Notes: generated by a model not told the origin, from the letters alone. Counted from the first letter of the stretch, positions 43,581 to 56,349 are shown. The stretch: DNA of 64,000 nucleotides from Diphasiastrum complanatum (GCA_029204225.1 CM055092.1:65254797-65318796), one strand, 5' to 3'. Program-made: numbers and translations.

Positions 43581-44129
43581 TTTTCTTCCATTTTCGTCTG
43601 ACAAATGTTATTCTCGACTGTCCACACGAAACGCAGTTTGATGCTTTTTTTGTCTTGAAAATTGTCGTCGGGGTGGTAGTACATAAGGGGGTTGTTGTCG
43701 CGTTGGAGATTAACGCAAGGCTTTCTTTCGTGGATCTATTGATATGTGTTGCACTCATGATAGCCTCCAGGAAATTATCTTGATTGGGGAATCCAACTCT
43801 TAACGGTTGATCTCTATCGGTGTTTTGGAGCTCCAGTAAGTCTCTCTACATACCAATATTCCTAATGAGTTTAGCTACAATGACTAATCCTTATCAGCGC
43901 GTCGCATTTCGCGATACAAAGAATGGCATGTTGTTTAGCAGTACAATCTAGTTGTATACTTGTCCTTGCTTATTAGATTGCGTCCAACTCCAACTTGAAT
44001 TCTAATGACAATATAGTTTGACAGTGCTTAGAACTCAGCATGCATGAGTCATTTGAGCTGTGAAAGCTCATAAGCCGAGACACACTGTATCACAGCCAGT
44101 GTGATGATATATAGATGCAGTTTCTGATT

Positions 44130-44137
44130 TATAAAAG
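44130..44137 (+). promoter_or_regulatory. TATA box candidate of the intact desaturase
   Basis: TATAAAAG, 50 bases before ATG 44188, would give a short 5' leader of about 20-30 bases. It falls within the interval deleted in copies III and V. Confidence 0.5.
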
Positions 44138-44187
44138 GTAGAACAGCACTCTCTTTCAATATATGCGGCTGTATTGAAACGTTGATC

Positions 44188-47100
44188 ATGTCCTTCCAGC
44201 TACGAGGTACATCTGCAGCAGCCACACTCAATATGACAATTGATTACACTCATGATGGGGTTGCCAGTACGATCAAGGCATCCCCACGGGAAGCACTGAA
44301 GAAATACAGCCGCAAAGAAGTGGCATTACATGAAACACCAAAAGATTGCTGGCTGGTAATTGATGGGAAGGTGTATGATGTGACAAAATGGTACCACTTT
44401 TTATCTTGTCTTCTGTGCGTCTTTAGTTTATGAAATTAATTTCAGCATTCTCCTTTACATGAGCATTCTGGTCGACGCGCGTAGAGAGCTACCAGTTTCT
44501 AATCATGAACGGGATAATTATGCATCGTACTTCATTTATATATGCCCTTGGATGGTAGCTGAACATATGCACTAGTGACTAGACTGATCCATGGGCTCTG
44601 CTAACAGGGTGCCAAAGCATCCTGGAGGAAGTCTTATTCACGTGCGAGCAGGGCAAGATTCGACATATTTATTCAACTCCTATCATCCACTTTATGTCTG
44701 GTAAATACATGCTAAGCATGCTCTTATTTGCAAGCAACCTAAGAAAGTAATATACTGATAGTTAGCTATTTTCCACACAATTTCCTGATTAGCATTGTGT
44801 GTTCACAATCTTACCCACTATATCTGTAGAGGTCAGGGTGTATACGAGTCATCATACCCTCAACTATCAGGTTACTACATGCACGGTCAGTTGGTTAGTT
44901 TCTATATAGCATGCCTCGCGTCAGCAGATGGCCTTTGCTAGTTTGTCAAAATTGGGAATGCTTCAAGTTCGACTCCTACTGTGTGTGCCGTGCTATCCTA
45001 GTATTGCAGCACCATTGACATCATCTAGTTGGTCCGTGTTGCGGGGGCATTACCTTCAGCCAAATTTAATCGAATTCCTGCATATGAACACCAACTTCAA
45101 CCAAATTACTCTCTTCAATTTCGAGAGCACATTCCCGACATTTCTCCAGATGGCATCAAATGTTTCTATAGGGTGGGGTCTAGTTGTCCTGAAGACATAG
45201 TTTGTAGGCAATTACGTACCGAGTTATACTACATACAAACCTCTTAGTTGCTTAAGATGAATGCTCAAGGATTGCAACGTTCCAACACAATAAGTTTTTT
45301 TTATGTTCTAGACTCATGGGAATTACCTTATCTGGCATCAATTGGAACGAACTCGTCTAGATGTTGTTAAGAAAAGAATTCAGACAATGAGCAATTTTGG
45401 CACAGCACCTTTGTAGAATCACAAAGAGAGACAAGGAAGAACAGACAAACTTCTGGGTACTGATTCAAAAAACGTCATGTGTTTATTTGCGGAATATCGC
45501 TTACTCCTATTTGAATAACTATCTAATTTGGGAACTTTGAGGTCAAGCAAAGCAATTGAAGATTAGACTTAGGCGAAGATATTTTTTTCCTTCCAAGGAA
45601 GCAGAAACAAAGTATATATCTATATATTAGGAAGGTGTTATAGGAATAGTTGGAGGATACGTCAGATTTTCCATCAAACATAAATGGATTTTTATGAAAG
45701 TTGGATGTGAAACAGAGATCTATGTTTTTGTGTGTTTGGCAAGTCTTCATTTTAGCAATACCTGCAAGCAGCTAAGAGCTCAACAGTACATGAAGTCAAG
45801 GATGGTCTCCACTGATCTTTTGTGCTTATGTCCTAAAGTCCTTGACATCTTCCAACGACTATCAGGAAATTGTTGGACCAGTACTGTGTTGGTGAAATAG
45901 ATGCCAGCGATGAGGACTTAAGCATGACCAATGTGGAGTACTTGGACACTGTGAAAGAACCCTTTTATTTGGCATTGAAAGAGCGCGTTGAGGCTTATTT
46001 TCATAGGAACAAGGTACTTTCATGTATTTTCTTACACATTGCAACATATTTCCTACATCAGATTTGTTGTCTTTACCACTCAATATAAAAGCTATAATTT
46101 AGTAGTAATTCCTACTTTTCGAAAAATTTATTGGGCCTCTAAAAGTATTCAACATTAGTGCTACTTTACACAATAAATTCAATTTTTTTGACCTTCACTG
46201 CATTTTATCTTTATGCCATGTTTGTATGGAATGTAAATGTCTAATGATCATTTTTTAATTGGAAATGATGCAGGTGAATCCAAGAGTGCATTCACACTTG
46301 TTTATCAAGTCAGCTGTGATCTTAGCATTGTATTTGTTCTTCTACTATTTGATGTTTTTCCAAGTCCAAAATCCTATCATTTCTTCTATATATGCTATTG
46401 CATTTGGATACATATCAGCTCATATCGCGATGAATATAATGCATGACGGCAACCATGGTGAGTGTCCAATTTTCTTGCTGTTGAATACATTTTACAACTA
46501 CTAGTTTCTATGTATATGTGTATTTGATAAAGTATAGAAATATCATAGCCAAAATGCTCATTTTGTGCATGTAAAGAACATTCAATAAGAGACTTAGATG
46601 TTTGGCTCTCTTAGGAGAACATAAAACAAGTTAATATAAAGAAAACCTTTACAGAATCTACCATTTTCTTTGCAAATGACTACATGGTTATGATGGTTGC
46701 ATTCCATTTGTTAAATGAACACTACAAGCATGTCATTGACTAAAGTTGGAAGCTTTTAAGATTTCAAAAGAGATTTGTAAATTAGAAGAGCTGATATGTG
46801 TAGCACCTCGGATGTGAACTTCTTTGCAGGAGCATATTCTACATGGCCTTGGTTCTCATATTTGATGGGAATATCTTCAGATTTAATTGGAGCTAGCAGG
46901 TAAATTTTACATGATACTTAGAATATAAAAATTATCTAGTCACTTTTAAGTTGAGAAAATTTGTTTTCTCATTGTGATTTTATTGTTTGATAGCTATATA
47001 TGGAGGCAACAACACATTATTGCGCATCATGCTTATACAAATGTGAACAAATTCGACCCAGATATTAGTATGTTTTCTCAATCCATATTAAAATGAAGCT

Positions 47101-50100
47101 TGTCGACATAAATTTTGATCTTCAAATCAAATAAATAGCATTGATATTGTATTAAATAGCACAATATTCATGCGATTATGTATGATTCAAAGTGTCATCG
47201 TGAGTACATACGATTGAATGGATTCATAAGGTTGAACACCTTTATAGGAGCAAATGACGTTGATATCAGAAGGGTGCACTTAGAACAACCACGACACTCT
47301 TTTCATGCCTATCAGGTGAGTCATGGGATTTTTTTCTAGCAAGAATGATTATTGTCCTGAGTGTTACAATAATAGCCCACATAGTTACCAATGCCATCAT
47401 TCGAGCTATGAAGGCCTTATGAATCCTTTTAGCATTAAAAAGTTAGTCAAGTACTCTTTCAACATTCTAGGTGAATTAATTGTGTCTTGTGCATTGCAGC
47501 ACATATACCTATGGCCACTTTATGGTCTAATGACATTGAAGGCTATTTGGTTCGATGACTTTCAAGCCTTGATCACAGGAAAAATTGGACAGTGAGTATT
47601 ATATCTCTTAATTTGCACTAAGTCTTGAAATATGCAAATTCATATACTTATTTCCATCTCATTTGCTAAAATTGCGAAAGTGATATGTACCAAATATCAA
47701 GTTTATTTCTTGGATTGTCACACTGATGTGTGCTCTTTGTTATGTGTAATGTGTGGTTGTTCATGCAGAGGCATTATCACAAAAATGACACCTTTGGAAA
47801 TTTTGGTTTTTTGGGGATCAAAACTCTCCTATATTGTTTACATTGTCATCCTTCCATTTCTTTATAGCAACTACAAAATCTCCACAATGATGAACCTATA
47901 TATCTTATCACAGGTTTGTTGATAATCAGAATACACATGTTTCTTAGTCCAATTAGAATATGCTTAGTGAAATACACTGGTGGAATTTGTTGTCAAGAGG
48001 ACTACTTGTGTGTTCATCTTTCTATATAACAAATACTACCTGTTTGGTGCAGTTGGTGTGTGGATGGACACTAGCAATATTATTTGAGATTAGTCATGTG
48101 GTGGAATCCGCAACTTTCTTGACGGTTGATCTAAATAAAGGAGTTCCAACTGTGCCTTATGGTTGGGCAGCAATGCAGGTTGTATAGAAAAACATTCACT
48201 CTTTAATACAATCAAATGCTTGATGCAAGATCCATGTTTTGATTATGACAGTTGCTTGATGTCATTCGCTTTCATTATTATGTTGTCTATTTAATTTTAC
48301 TCATAATAACATGTTTTCTGAAACTACAACAAATATTATTATCTTATCAATTTTTTTTTTTTACATATTAATGTTTGACTGCTTGTCTTATTCAATCAAC
48401 GACAACAGGTAAGTGATTTTGATTAGATATTTTCTTTTTCCATTGTATTTGAAATGGATTCTTCATATTATCTTCATATGCATGGTAGTTGAAATTAAAA
48501 TAGATATGGTGGCTCCAATCATTTAATATCAACCTTCCTCTACTTTGAAAGCCACAAAAGTATTCCAGAATTTTTTTGCCTAAGGCCAAACATCTAGAAA
48601 TAGAATCTCAAAGTTAGATTATCAATATATGTTGTGAATTGTGGGTATTAGTTGTAAGGAGTAAGCACTCCAAGATCCTGCTAAGAAGACACACACAAAG
48701 GAATGACTGTGGAGCCAAACCACCCAACCAGGCAGATGCTACTGACTCAATCTCCAATAGCATCACCCCTATGCCAGGGACTAGGATGCAAGTGTCGAGA
48801 GAGTAACCTGGCAATAAAATCTCAGGGCAAGTTTCTCCTAGAGGAAATAGCCCTTGCTTTACCTCTACTTGTGCACATGCAAGCATACAATGTTCCCATA
48901 CGTGCAAATCATTACTATTGATACTCTAGACAAAGAAAATCAAAATCATTGCCATAGATGCTAAATATTGTAGATATGTTAATCGGGAAGAAATATGCAA
49001 CAAAGAGCCCTTCATGATAGAATGAATCAAAATCAAGCTCACATTTTGTCTTTAAGAAAGATTTAAAACTATATAGAATTTTCAATCCCTAGATAGTGTT
49101 GATGTAGTGTTTACATTTGGCAAATGCAAAACATGGAAAGAACCAATTTTCGACTTAATGTGAATCAACATCTTTACTTTAAGAATTTGAAAAATGGACA
49201 ATTTTGTAGAGTTTGAATTTCAAGTCAAATCCAAGTTTATTCATACATGAAAACTCTACTTCAAGAGAGGCTTTACTGTGTGAGATACTTAAGATTTATA
49301 TGTTGTGTTGAAAAGCTACAAAATGGTTCCACAAGGGGAAAAAAAAATTTATACATTATTTTCAACTTCATTATAGAAAAAACTCATATCTCCTTTTATA
49401 TTGTATTATTATTTAAAAAGTTGAAAAAATGCATAGGATCACAATGATTGACTATTCATTTAGTTTGTATAACTCTTTGTTCTCTAAAACGTATATTGAT
49501 CACATGCCTCATTGGAAAGCAAATGTTTTATACAATTTTCAATGTGAAAATTGCTTGCAAATTGTAAATAAAGTATGAAAATAAACCACATTCTTCCTCA
49601 ATGACTCATCTTTCTCTCATAACAATGCACAATATTATTGTTTTCTAGGTATGTGCCTCAACAAACTACAACACAGGTTCGACCTTGTGGTTGCATCTAT
49701 CCGGAGGACTTATTTACCAAGTAAGTTTTGGATCTTTGATATCACTTGTGCCATTTTTGTGTTATGCGATATTAAAAAGTTGGAGCATTAAAAGTATTTA
49801 TGTTCTTTTATGAAAAAATGGTTTTGACCCATGAAAGGTACAAATTTGGAGAGTTGACTTGAATTTAACATACTCATCAAAACATAATGATTAAGGTGGC
49901 ATGTGAGAAGTATGAATTACAGCATATGTTATTTTGACAAAGTAGACCTTGAGATTGGCACTTGTCCAAAAGATAGATTGTTTACATTCTTTGACATGTG
50001 GCTTATAGCTTTCCATACAAGCTTGTATGTCTGTTTTGAAAATATCTAGGGCCTACACTTGTCTTAGGCTTAAGGCCTGTTATGAACAAGTTGGCATTTG

Positions 50101-50868
50101 CATATTCTATATATGCACACATTTATATACTAATACATAGAAGCATCTATACAAACTCACCTGTAAGCTTAGGATAAAGATTTGCATCATTTATATTTGA
50201 CTTTCCTCGTTGGTTGAAATCAAGTTGATTTTGAAGTAGTCTTTCTTCAACTATCTTTACAAAACTACAAATCTATGTATATCTTGATCTAGCTAGAAGA
50301 TTATATATTTATTAGCATTTTCAAAGAAGAATTTGATTAAAATAAGAGCTTAAAGAACTTATGGGTCTATAATTACGTAAAGGAGATGCTAGTTTTTTTT
50401 AGCATGTGAATGCATCTGATGTTTGAAAGTTTTAGCATGAAACTATACAAAAGTATGATAATAAGTTTCTCATTTTTTATGCAGATTGAACATCACCTAT
50501 TTCCAGGAGTGTGTCACATGCACTACCCAAGTATTCAACCCATTGTGGAGGCCACTTGCAAAGAGTTCAATATTCCATACAAACGTCATGCTTCAGTATG
50601 ACATTGTGGTTTTAATGCTAACAACTATTCCTCAATCATTGAATTGTGTATAAGTGTATGATTTTTCATGCTTCAATTGATTCGTTTACATGTACAACTT
50701 TAAATCAACTATTAAGTTCAACTATGTTTCTTGTGTCTTGCAATTTGAACAACTACCTATGACCTTCAATTCGGTTCTCCCTTGTAGTTTTTTGCGGGAG
50801 TCAAAGACCATTTTACACACTTGAAACATGTTGGATTGAAGGATATGGATCTCAGATTAGCTGGTTGA
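44188..50868 (+). CDS. cytochrome-b5-fused front-end acyl-lipid desaturase (delta-5-like), intact copy IV, 488 aa
   Basis: Introduces a double bond near the carboxyl end of a C18-C20 polyunsaturated acyl chain, with electrons from its own b5 domain; family members are ER membrane proteins. Coding exons: 44188-44390, 44608-44700, 45866-46013, 46274-46457, 46830-46899, 46994-47067, 47248-47315, 47500-47591, 47769-47913, 48053-48178, 49649-49720, 50485-50595, 50788-50868. All introns are GT-AG and phases join without a stop (1467 bases). Heme ligands are HPGG (His72) and YHPLY (His94). Histidine boxes: HDGNH 205-209, HIIAHH 240-245, Q425-IEHH 426-429. Hydrophobic stretches near 160-200 and 325-375 fit membrane spans. 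Length fits bryophyte delta-5 desaturases (about 480 aa); regiospecificity cannot be read from sequence. Exon 11 is the most diverged part (GGLIYQ where GGLNHQ is usual). ATG 44188 is chosen because the TTG two codons upstream is not a plant start. Confidence 0.93.
44808..45778. other. extra sequence in intron 2 of the intact desaturase
   Basis: Copies I and V have an intron 2 stretch of about 520 bases fewer that shares no similarity with this one; homology stops at GCATTGTGTG (44807) and resumes at CTCAACAGTACATG (45779). The insert or replacement has open frames of 70-90 codons with ordinary-looking amino-acid composition (for example around 45029-45247) but no motif I recognise. Confidence 0.65.
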
Positions 50869-53572
50869 TAACATCCTGTGAGCATCAAAGATGAAATAGA
50901 AAATTACTGGTAAGAACATCCAATTCTCATATTTAATTATTGAACTTATTGTATTTCAGCCATATTGCCTCCAATTCTAGTTTTAGATAATCAAGTTTCT
51001 TACTATAGTTTGTGCTTTAGAGAAGATAATTTTCATCTTTTCTCAATCTCGAATTAAAACTTCCAAGTGTTAGAATACCTATACGTTTAGGTTTTACTTT
51101 TGATATGAAGCTCTCTTGTGGTTTAAAATAGTGCAACACAGTCATAATGGACAATATAAGGGATAGCCAAATGTAAAGACACATAATATATTGCACACTA
51201 CAAAAAGAGAAATGCATCCATCATAATGTAATCACATAAATTTTTTGTACTAACTGTGAATTTTTTGTAATTGCAGATTTGAAAACTTCAACCTCTTGGA
51301 TATTCTAGATGTAAGAATGCTAGCTCTACACAAGTGATACAGTGAAAGAAATGATGCAATAAATTGTTCTTTTTTAAATGCTGAAGTATTGAGTTACAAG
51401 GACTATTGGCTAATGATAGCTAAATAAATAGTATCACAAGGCACTTACTTGTATTGACAAAGGCTTTCATAGTATTTGAACTTATGTAACATTAGTGTGC
51501 ATTGACTAATCATGAAGATGTACATCAAACTTGTCTAGAGGTTCATAACTTGATACAAGATCTAAATCATTGCTTAAAATCATTCTTGAAATTCCTAATG
51601 GATTCATTTGATCCAAACCTATACACAATATATTATACCTAATCTTGATGTTTAATAACAATAAATTTTAACAACGTTAAGACTAGTTCAAAAAATGAAA
51701 TCTAGTAGAAAGCCAAGTTCCATACCTCAAATGAAAATTTAGAAATGAATGTATGAATGACTCGAAACCTATTTCTGATTCTAAAGAGTAGATTTCCTTA
51801 TGAAGAAGAAGATGCTTCATGTGTTTCCAACTTGAACAATGTGTCTTACAGTGATTCTTGATGACTAGCTTCACCAGACTTCACAAAATGGCTACTGGCC
51901 CTAGTAGCACCCTCCTAACTTGATTCAAAGATGAATAGAGCTTTGATATCATGTGAAAAACTTGTCAAAGATTAACTTAAGGATCTATGACCAAAATGAT
52001 TGCACTTAACATAAGCACCTTGGACTCCCAAACTTGACAATGTTAGGCAATAGCAGTATTTAGTCTAAGGAAGAGAGATCAAAATACATAAACATCACAT
52101 CAATGGAATATCAAACATGAAGAGTACGGGATATGAACTTCCAACACTTGTATTAGGCCATGGCATCCTCAAATAACCCCAATAAATAAGTCTCAATGGT
52201 TTCTACTATCTAACTATGCAGGCAAATAAGCACATTGCCAATGTCTGCACTACTTACAAGCTTGCTTCCAAAAGCTCCAATATTCACTACTCAGTGTATG
52301 ATAAGTATGCATAAAAGAGGCTCAAATATAATGAAGAGTACTCACGCTTAGAGGCTGAGTCTATCTTAGCCTTTCATTCATCTGACCTTTCTAATGTGAG
52401 CCCTTGATCAAGATGTGAGGTGTAGATACAATCTTGACAAGTTTCAAGGGTAAATATTGTATCTATACTACAAACTAGTAATAGATAAGATGCATGTCTC
52501 TATAGACTTCAAATACATGGATTTGAATGTATCTAGCATAGAAAATGAGACCTTGTACTCAAGTTACTATTGGCCTCCAAGTAGACAAGTTGAGATTTGA
52601 ATGATTATTCACAAAAAGGTAAAAATTTTCAGGTATATCATTTAGATCACCTAATTTAGTATAAAATTGTGTTTTTTTATGAGTCAATTCCCAAATTATT
52701 TGGAAACAATCATACAAAAAAATGTATTTTGCAAAAAATCATGACCAAGATAATTTATGAGTTTTTTTAAAAAACATCATAATAAAAAAATGAAATAACA
52801 TATGAAGCCTAAAAATTTACAACCACAATCCATCACAACTAGATGAGGTTCACTATGAGGCATATCATGACAACTTCAATAGTGGCATGATGAGAGGACA
52901 TGCGAGGTATATTAGTGCAACTCTAGTAGAGGCAAGACAAGAGGGCAATCTAATCATAATATACAAAAGAATGAGCACATTCAAATGTAATTTGTGATCT
53001 TTAGAAGATTCTTCTTGAAGCTACAAATAGAGAGATTTTAATTGCTCACCATTTTCATGATGTTCTATCCAAGAGGCATACTCCAAATCCTCATATTCCA
53101 TCCAATAATTCTACTTATTTTCATATACTATCCATGAGATTCAAGTATTTTCGAGACACCAAAATTATGACCACTAAGATTGACATCCTAAAATTTTTGG
53201 ATTAAATATTAGTTAATGGCTAGGATAATGCAATCTTCATCTTCCAATTTTGTAAGTCAAGGTGATTGACATGGTTGGTCCCCCAATAAGAGACATGGTG
53301 GTGAAGATCTCCTTTCCTCTTCTTGAGGAAGGTATTCCACATATCAATCATATAAGACACAAAAAGATAGCTATGCTCATACTAGGGTCTTTCATGGCTC
53401 AAGATCCCTCTCACATGTGTACATACTTCTTACTAGTAAGCAAAAGTTGAGTAAAGGCAATTGATTCAAGTGGTTGGGTCCCTTTAATCTGAAGAGGTTG
53501 GATCACTTTTCTACCACCCCTTTGATGTCTACTAGGGAAAAGATAAGACATTCATAAGCTTATGTTGGATTT
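50869..53572 (+). other. 3' untranslated region and downstream DNA of the intact desaturase
   Basis: After the stop, CTG|GTAAG at 50910 and TTGCAG ending 51276 look like a 3' UTR intron, with a last noncoding exon from 51277. From about 51906 onward the DNA is the inverted counterpart of 28319-29983. It includes the decayed LTR/primer site near 51944. No other gene is visible. Confidence 0.6.
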
Positions 53573-53818
53573 ATTTCCTCTCCATCCATATCTCTCTGCT
53601 AATTTAGATCCATTTACTAGCTGTTGTAAATAATTGTACACTTGCATACACTCTGTAGAAATACACTTGTTCTCTGATAGTCTACAAAAATACAAAAGGA
53701 TCAGTGACAATGTTTCCTCAATTGTTCGAACACCTTCATCTATTCGATCATCTTTGATTATTTGGCCATCCTCGATAGTCCGACATCCTCGAATAATCGG
53801 CCGTAATCCGACTATCCT
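53573..53818 (+). repeat. truncated LTR of copia family H
   Basis: Starts TGTTGGAT after the flank ATAAGCTTA and matches the reverse complement of 28070-28318. It breaks off at TCCGACTATC near 53818. This is the same insertion as at 27692-28318, inherited by both paralogous segments. Confidence 0.75.
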
Positions 53819-54748
53819 CCAAATGGGTAAAATCTTTAATATATCTAAATGTCATCATATAAACTAAATTCATATGATACATTGGATGAGCAATTGAGCA
53901 GTCAACCAATCATGAAGGTCAAGTTCAAAAGCTAACAAATCAATCGTTTAAATTTCACATTTACCTAAAAATTAATCCATAGTCTGACTTCAATATCAAA
54001 TAAGTACGTAGACATGGAACAGTTCTCCAATTATCTATCTCAGCATTGAAGTACTATATCGACCTTTAGAAGTACACTAAGCGATAAATTTTCCTAATGG
54101 GTCTGATTCTCTCCAATCTAGTAACGTCACTTTCATGTAACCTCAATTTACATGAATAACTGGGAGAAATGTCATTTTACATTGGAAATCAATGCTCAAA
54201 AGTTAAGAAGCCGAACAATTATAGTCCAAGACTATCCACCATTACTTGTAGATCTGTCATGAATGCTTTTTGGTACCAATGCACTTATAATTTTTCAAAA
54301 ACTGAAGTACAAAAATTCATTCCACCAAAATCTCTTAGGAGATCCGTCAAGGTAAAAAATGACTTTAACTCAATCCTGAGTACCCCAGATACTCTCTTGA
54401 CTTAAGTGCTCTTATTCTTAGCATCATACGCAAGAAAATAGCAAGCTTCAATTTTGATAGACTTGTCTGTCTCCTAATGAACAGAAGATTGCTGAGAACA
54501 GTACACAAGCATTCCTTGAATACAATCTGTAAAGGTATGAAAATTTTTCATAAGTAAGTAATTACTTAATGAAGATATATTAAATGCTTCTTGTTGTTTT
54601 ATGCTTTAACATTGGCATTGTCAATGGAAACAGTTCTCAGAATTGCAGGTAAAGAAATTTCAATTTTATTTTGCAGTGACCACTGAAGTTTAAACCTGAT
54701 CTCTATTAAGAGATCTGTAGATAATATTATTAAAGGTTTTTGTGTCAA
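53819..54748. other. unassigned stretch before the Ulp1-like fragment
   Basis: No match elsewhere in the window. A 78-codon open frame (54169-54405) shows no recognisable motif. It could contain upstream exons of the Ulp1-like gene, but I cannot place splice sites. Confidence 0.35.
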
Positions 54749-55320
54749 GATGAATTCGGCGAACAATACGCAAATAGGGATGTAGATATATACCTTCCTT
54801 ACTTAAGTAAATATATTCCTATAGATGTTCCCCATTCCGTGGAATGGCAGATCGTCGGTTTGGAGGTAAATTCTATCTTTCTTAATAGCATTTTGAAATC
54901 AGTATTCTAATGTACTTGTTTCATTCTGATTCATTATGTTTCATAATTGATTTCTTGTGTGCTGAATTTTTTTGCAATCACCCCAGCAAAATGATTCATC
55001 CAGCTGTGGGTGGTACACATTATACAATGCCAAGTTATTTTTTGAGTGGTTCAACCTTTAGGAAGATGTTGATATTTCTAAGGTAATAAATTTTGTTTAT
55101 TCTTATTTTTGGAATCATGATTAGTTTTCTACTTTGTTGATGTTTTTAGCCATTACTAATACATGAATGTCTAATATTGCAGTTTACACTTTCTGAGTAC
55201 ACATCAAGCCAGGTGTACAGTTTTAGACAAGAAATCATCCTGAGTATACTGGCTAGGGCAGGGCTTCAGCCTCTCGTTATTGATGATGGTGCAAAGGATG
55301 ATGGTTATACTAAATTATGA
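54749..55320 (+). pseudogene. Ulp1-type (C48) cysteine protease, C-terminal fragment
   Basis: Three exon-like pieces join in frame: 54749-54865 (DEFGEQYANRDVDIYLPYLS, ending VEWQIVGLE|GT), 54987-55082 (QNDSSSCGWYTLYNAKLFFE) and 55183-55320 (FTLSEYTSSQVYSFRQEI to a stop). Q-x5-C-G is the oxyanion Gln and catalytic Cys spacing of SUMO/Ulp1 proteases, and W-Q-I just before fits the preceding strand. The family's catalytic His and Asp would lie upstream and were not found. A TAG sits in frame after FFEWFNL, so it is probably dead. Plant Ulp1-like genes are often carried by MULE (Kaonashi) or CACTA transposons, a likely source here. Confidence 0.6.
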
Positions 55321-55614
55321 TTAGGACAAATATAGATAACATACAACAAAAATACATGTATAGAATTCATAGAAAAATATACATTGATATATCAAATGTT
55401 GCTCCATTTTATGAATTTGGGAGCACAAAATACATGTACTCATGCCCAACATGGGATTTATTTATTGAATGAGAGAGTGTATACACAGATTTTTAGTAAA
55501 GTTTATTTGAAACTATTGTTCTCCCACAATGATGATTGTTGTAGGTAGATATTTGCAGCACATTATCAGCTCCTGTCTTTTTCGCATCTGTGACATGACA
55601 AATATTAGTGAATG

Positions 55615-56349
55615 TCAATTGTAAATGATGACATTTTCAATTACGAGTCTTCCGTTGATGATAAATCTGAAATATGTTGGTAGATTGGTTTGTAATAGCA
55701 TGAGCTCTGTTCTCATAAAATCAAGCTTCCAATGCTCTTCCACCTCAAACATAGTCAAATACTCCTCATTGTAGATAATGTTGATCTCCATTCGGTTTGT
55801 GTGACCATTTAGTTCAAAGTCTTGATCCAGTGGTAGCCATGTACCTTCAATTTTCCCGTATCTCTGGTAGCTAAATGTGAGACTGAGCATTTGCTTTTCG
55901 ATATGATAACGAAAGATCATTGAGGACTTTTTAATCCTGCATTCTATGTCACTATTTGTTTTACTATCCCAGCCTTGATCCATGAGATCTGACAAAATCT
56001 CATCTGGTAAATCTTTGCAAACAAATAAAGTTGGTGTCCTACAAACACTAGCACTCGAGAAAAAATCAACAAATATATGTAATGAGATAAACCAACTTAG
56101 GTGAACAATTTTTGAGCCTTTGCTTATCTTCATAGCATTTCTAATATCAATGAGTAGTTTGCATCTCAAGAATTCAAAAACAATACTGTCAGGAGTAGGC
56201 CACTCATCACTTTGAAAACTAGACAATGTAATTGCTTTGAGCTTGCCAAAACCTCCATTTGTTTGTGGCGTATATAAAGATTCATAAAAATAGATACCAC
56301 AATCTGCAAGTTCCTTTGGACTTCTTCCTCTATTGCAGCTTTCCAACAT
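55615..56349 (-). CDS. hypothetical protein, 244 aa
   Basis: Longest non-transposon open frame in the window, starting MLESCNRGRSPKELADCGIY. No known motif recognised. It has mixed hydrophobic/charged composition, a hydrophobic stretch (LSWFISLHIFVDFF, about residues 84-97), and no signal peptide or Cys/His metal pattern. In-frame stops lie immediately upstream of the ATG, although an acceptor-like TTGCAG precedes it by about 24 bases. It is convergent with the Ulp1-like fragment and may be its companion in one transposon, or the last exon of a gene continuing to 56950. A real gene is plausible; a function is not assigned. Confidence 0.45.
   Translation of the reverse strand: MLESCNRGRSPKELADCGIYFYESLYTPQTNGGFGKLKAITLSSFQSDEWPTPDSIVFEFLRCKLLIDIRNAMKISKGSKIVHLSWFISLHIFVDFFSSASVCRTPTLFVCKDLPDEILSDLMDQGWDSKTNSDIECRIKKSSMIFRYHIEKQMLSLTFSYQRYGKIEGTWLPLDQDFELNGHTNRMEINIIYNEEYLTMFEVEEHWKLDFMRTELMLLQTNLPTYFRFIINGRLVIENVIIYN

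Noticed and set aside
48399-48416. ACGACAACAG|GTAAGT (ATGACAACAG in copies I and II) as the missing exon 11 of the desaturase, because Met-Thr-Thr is expected there
   Set aside because: No acceptor AG before it and too short; a full 72-base in-phase exon with AG/GT borders exists at 49649-49720.
48614-48907. 97-aa minus-strand frame, with a relative at 31039-31332 on the plus strand
   Set aside because: Lies in desaturase intron 10 and is only present because the segment is duplicated; substitutions are not codon-biased by eye, and no motif is seen.
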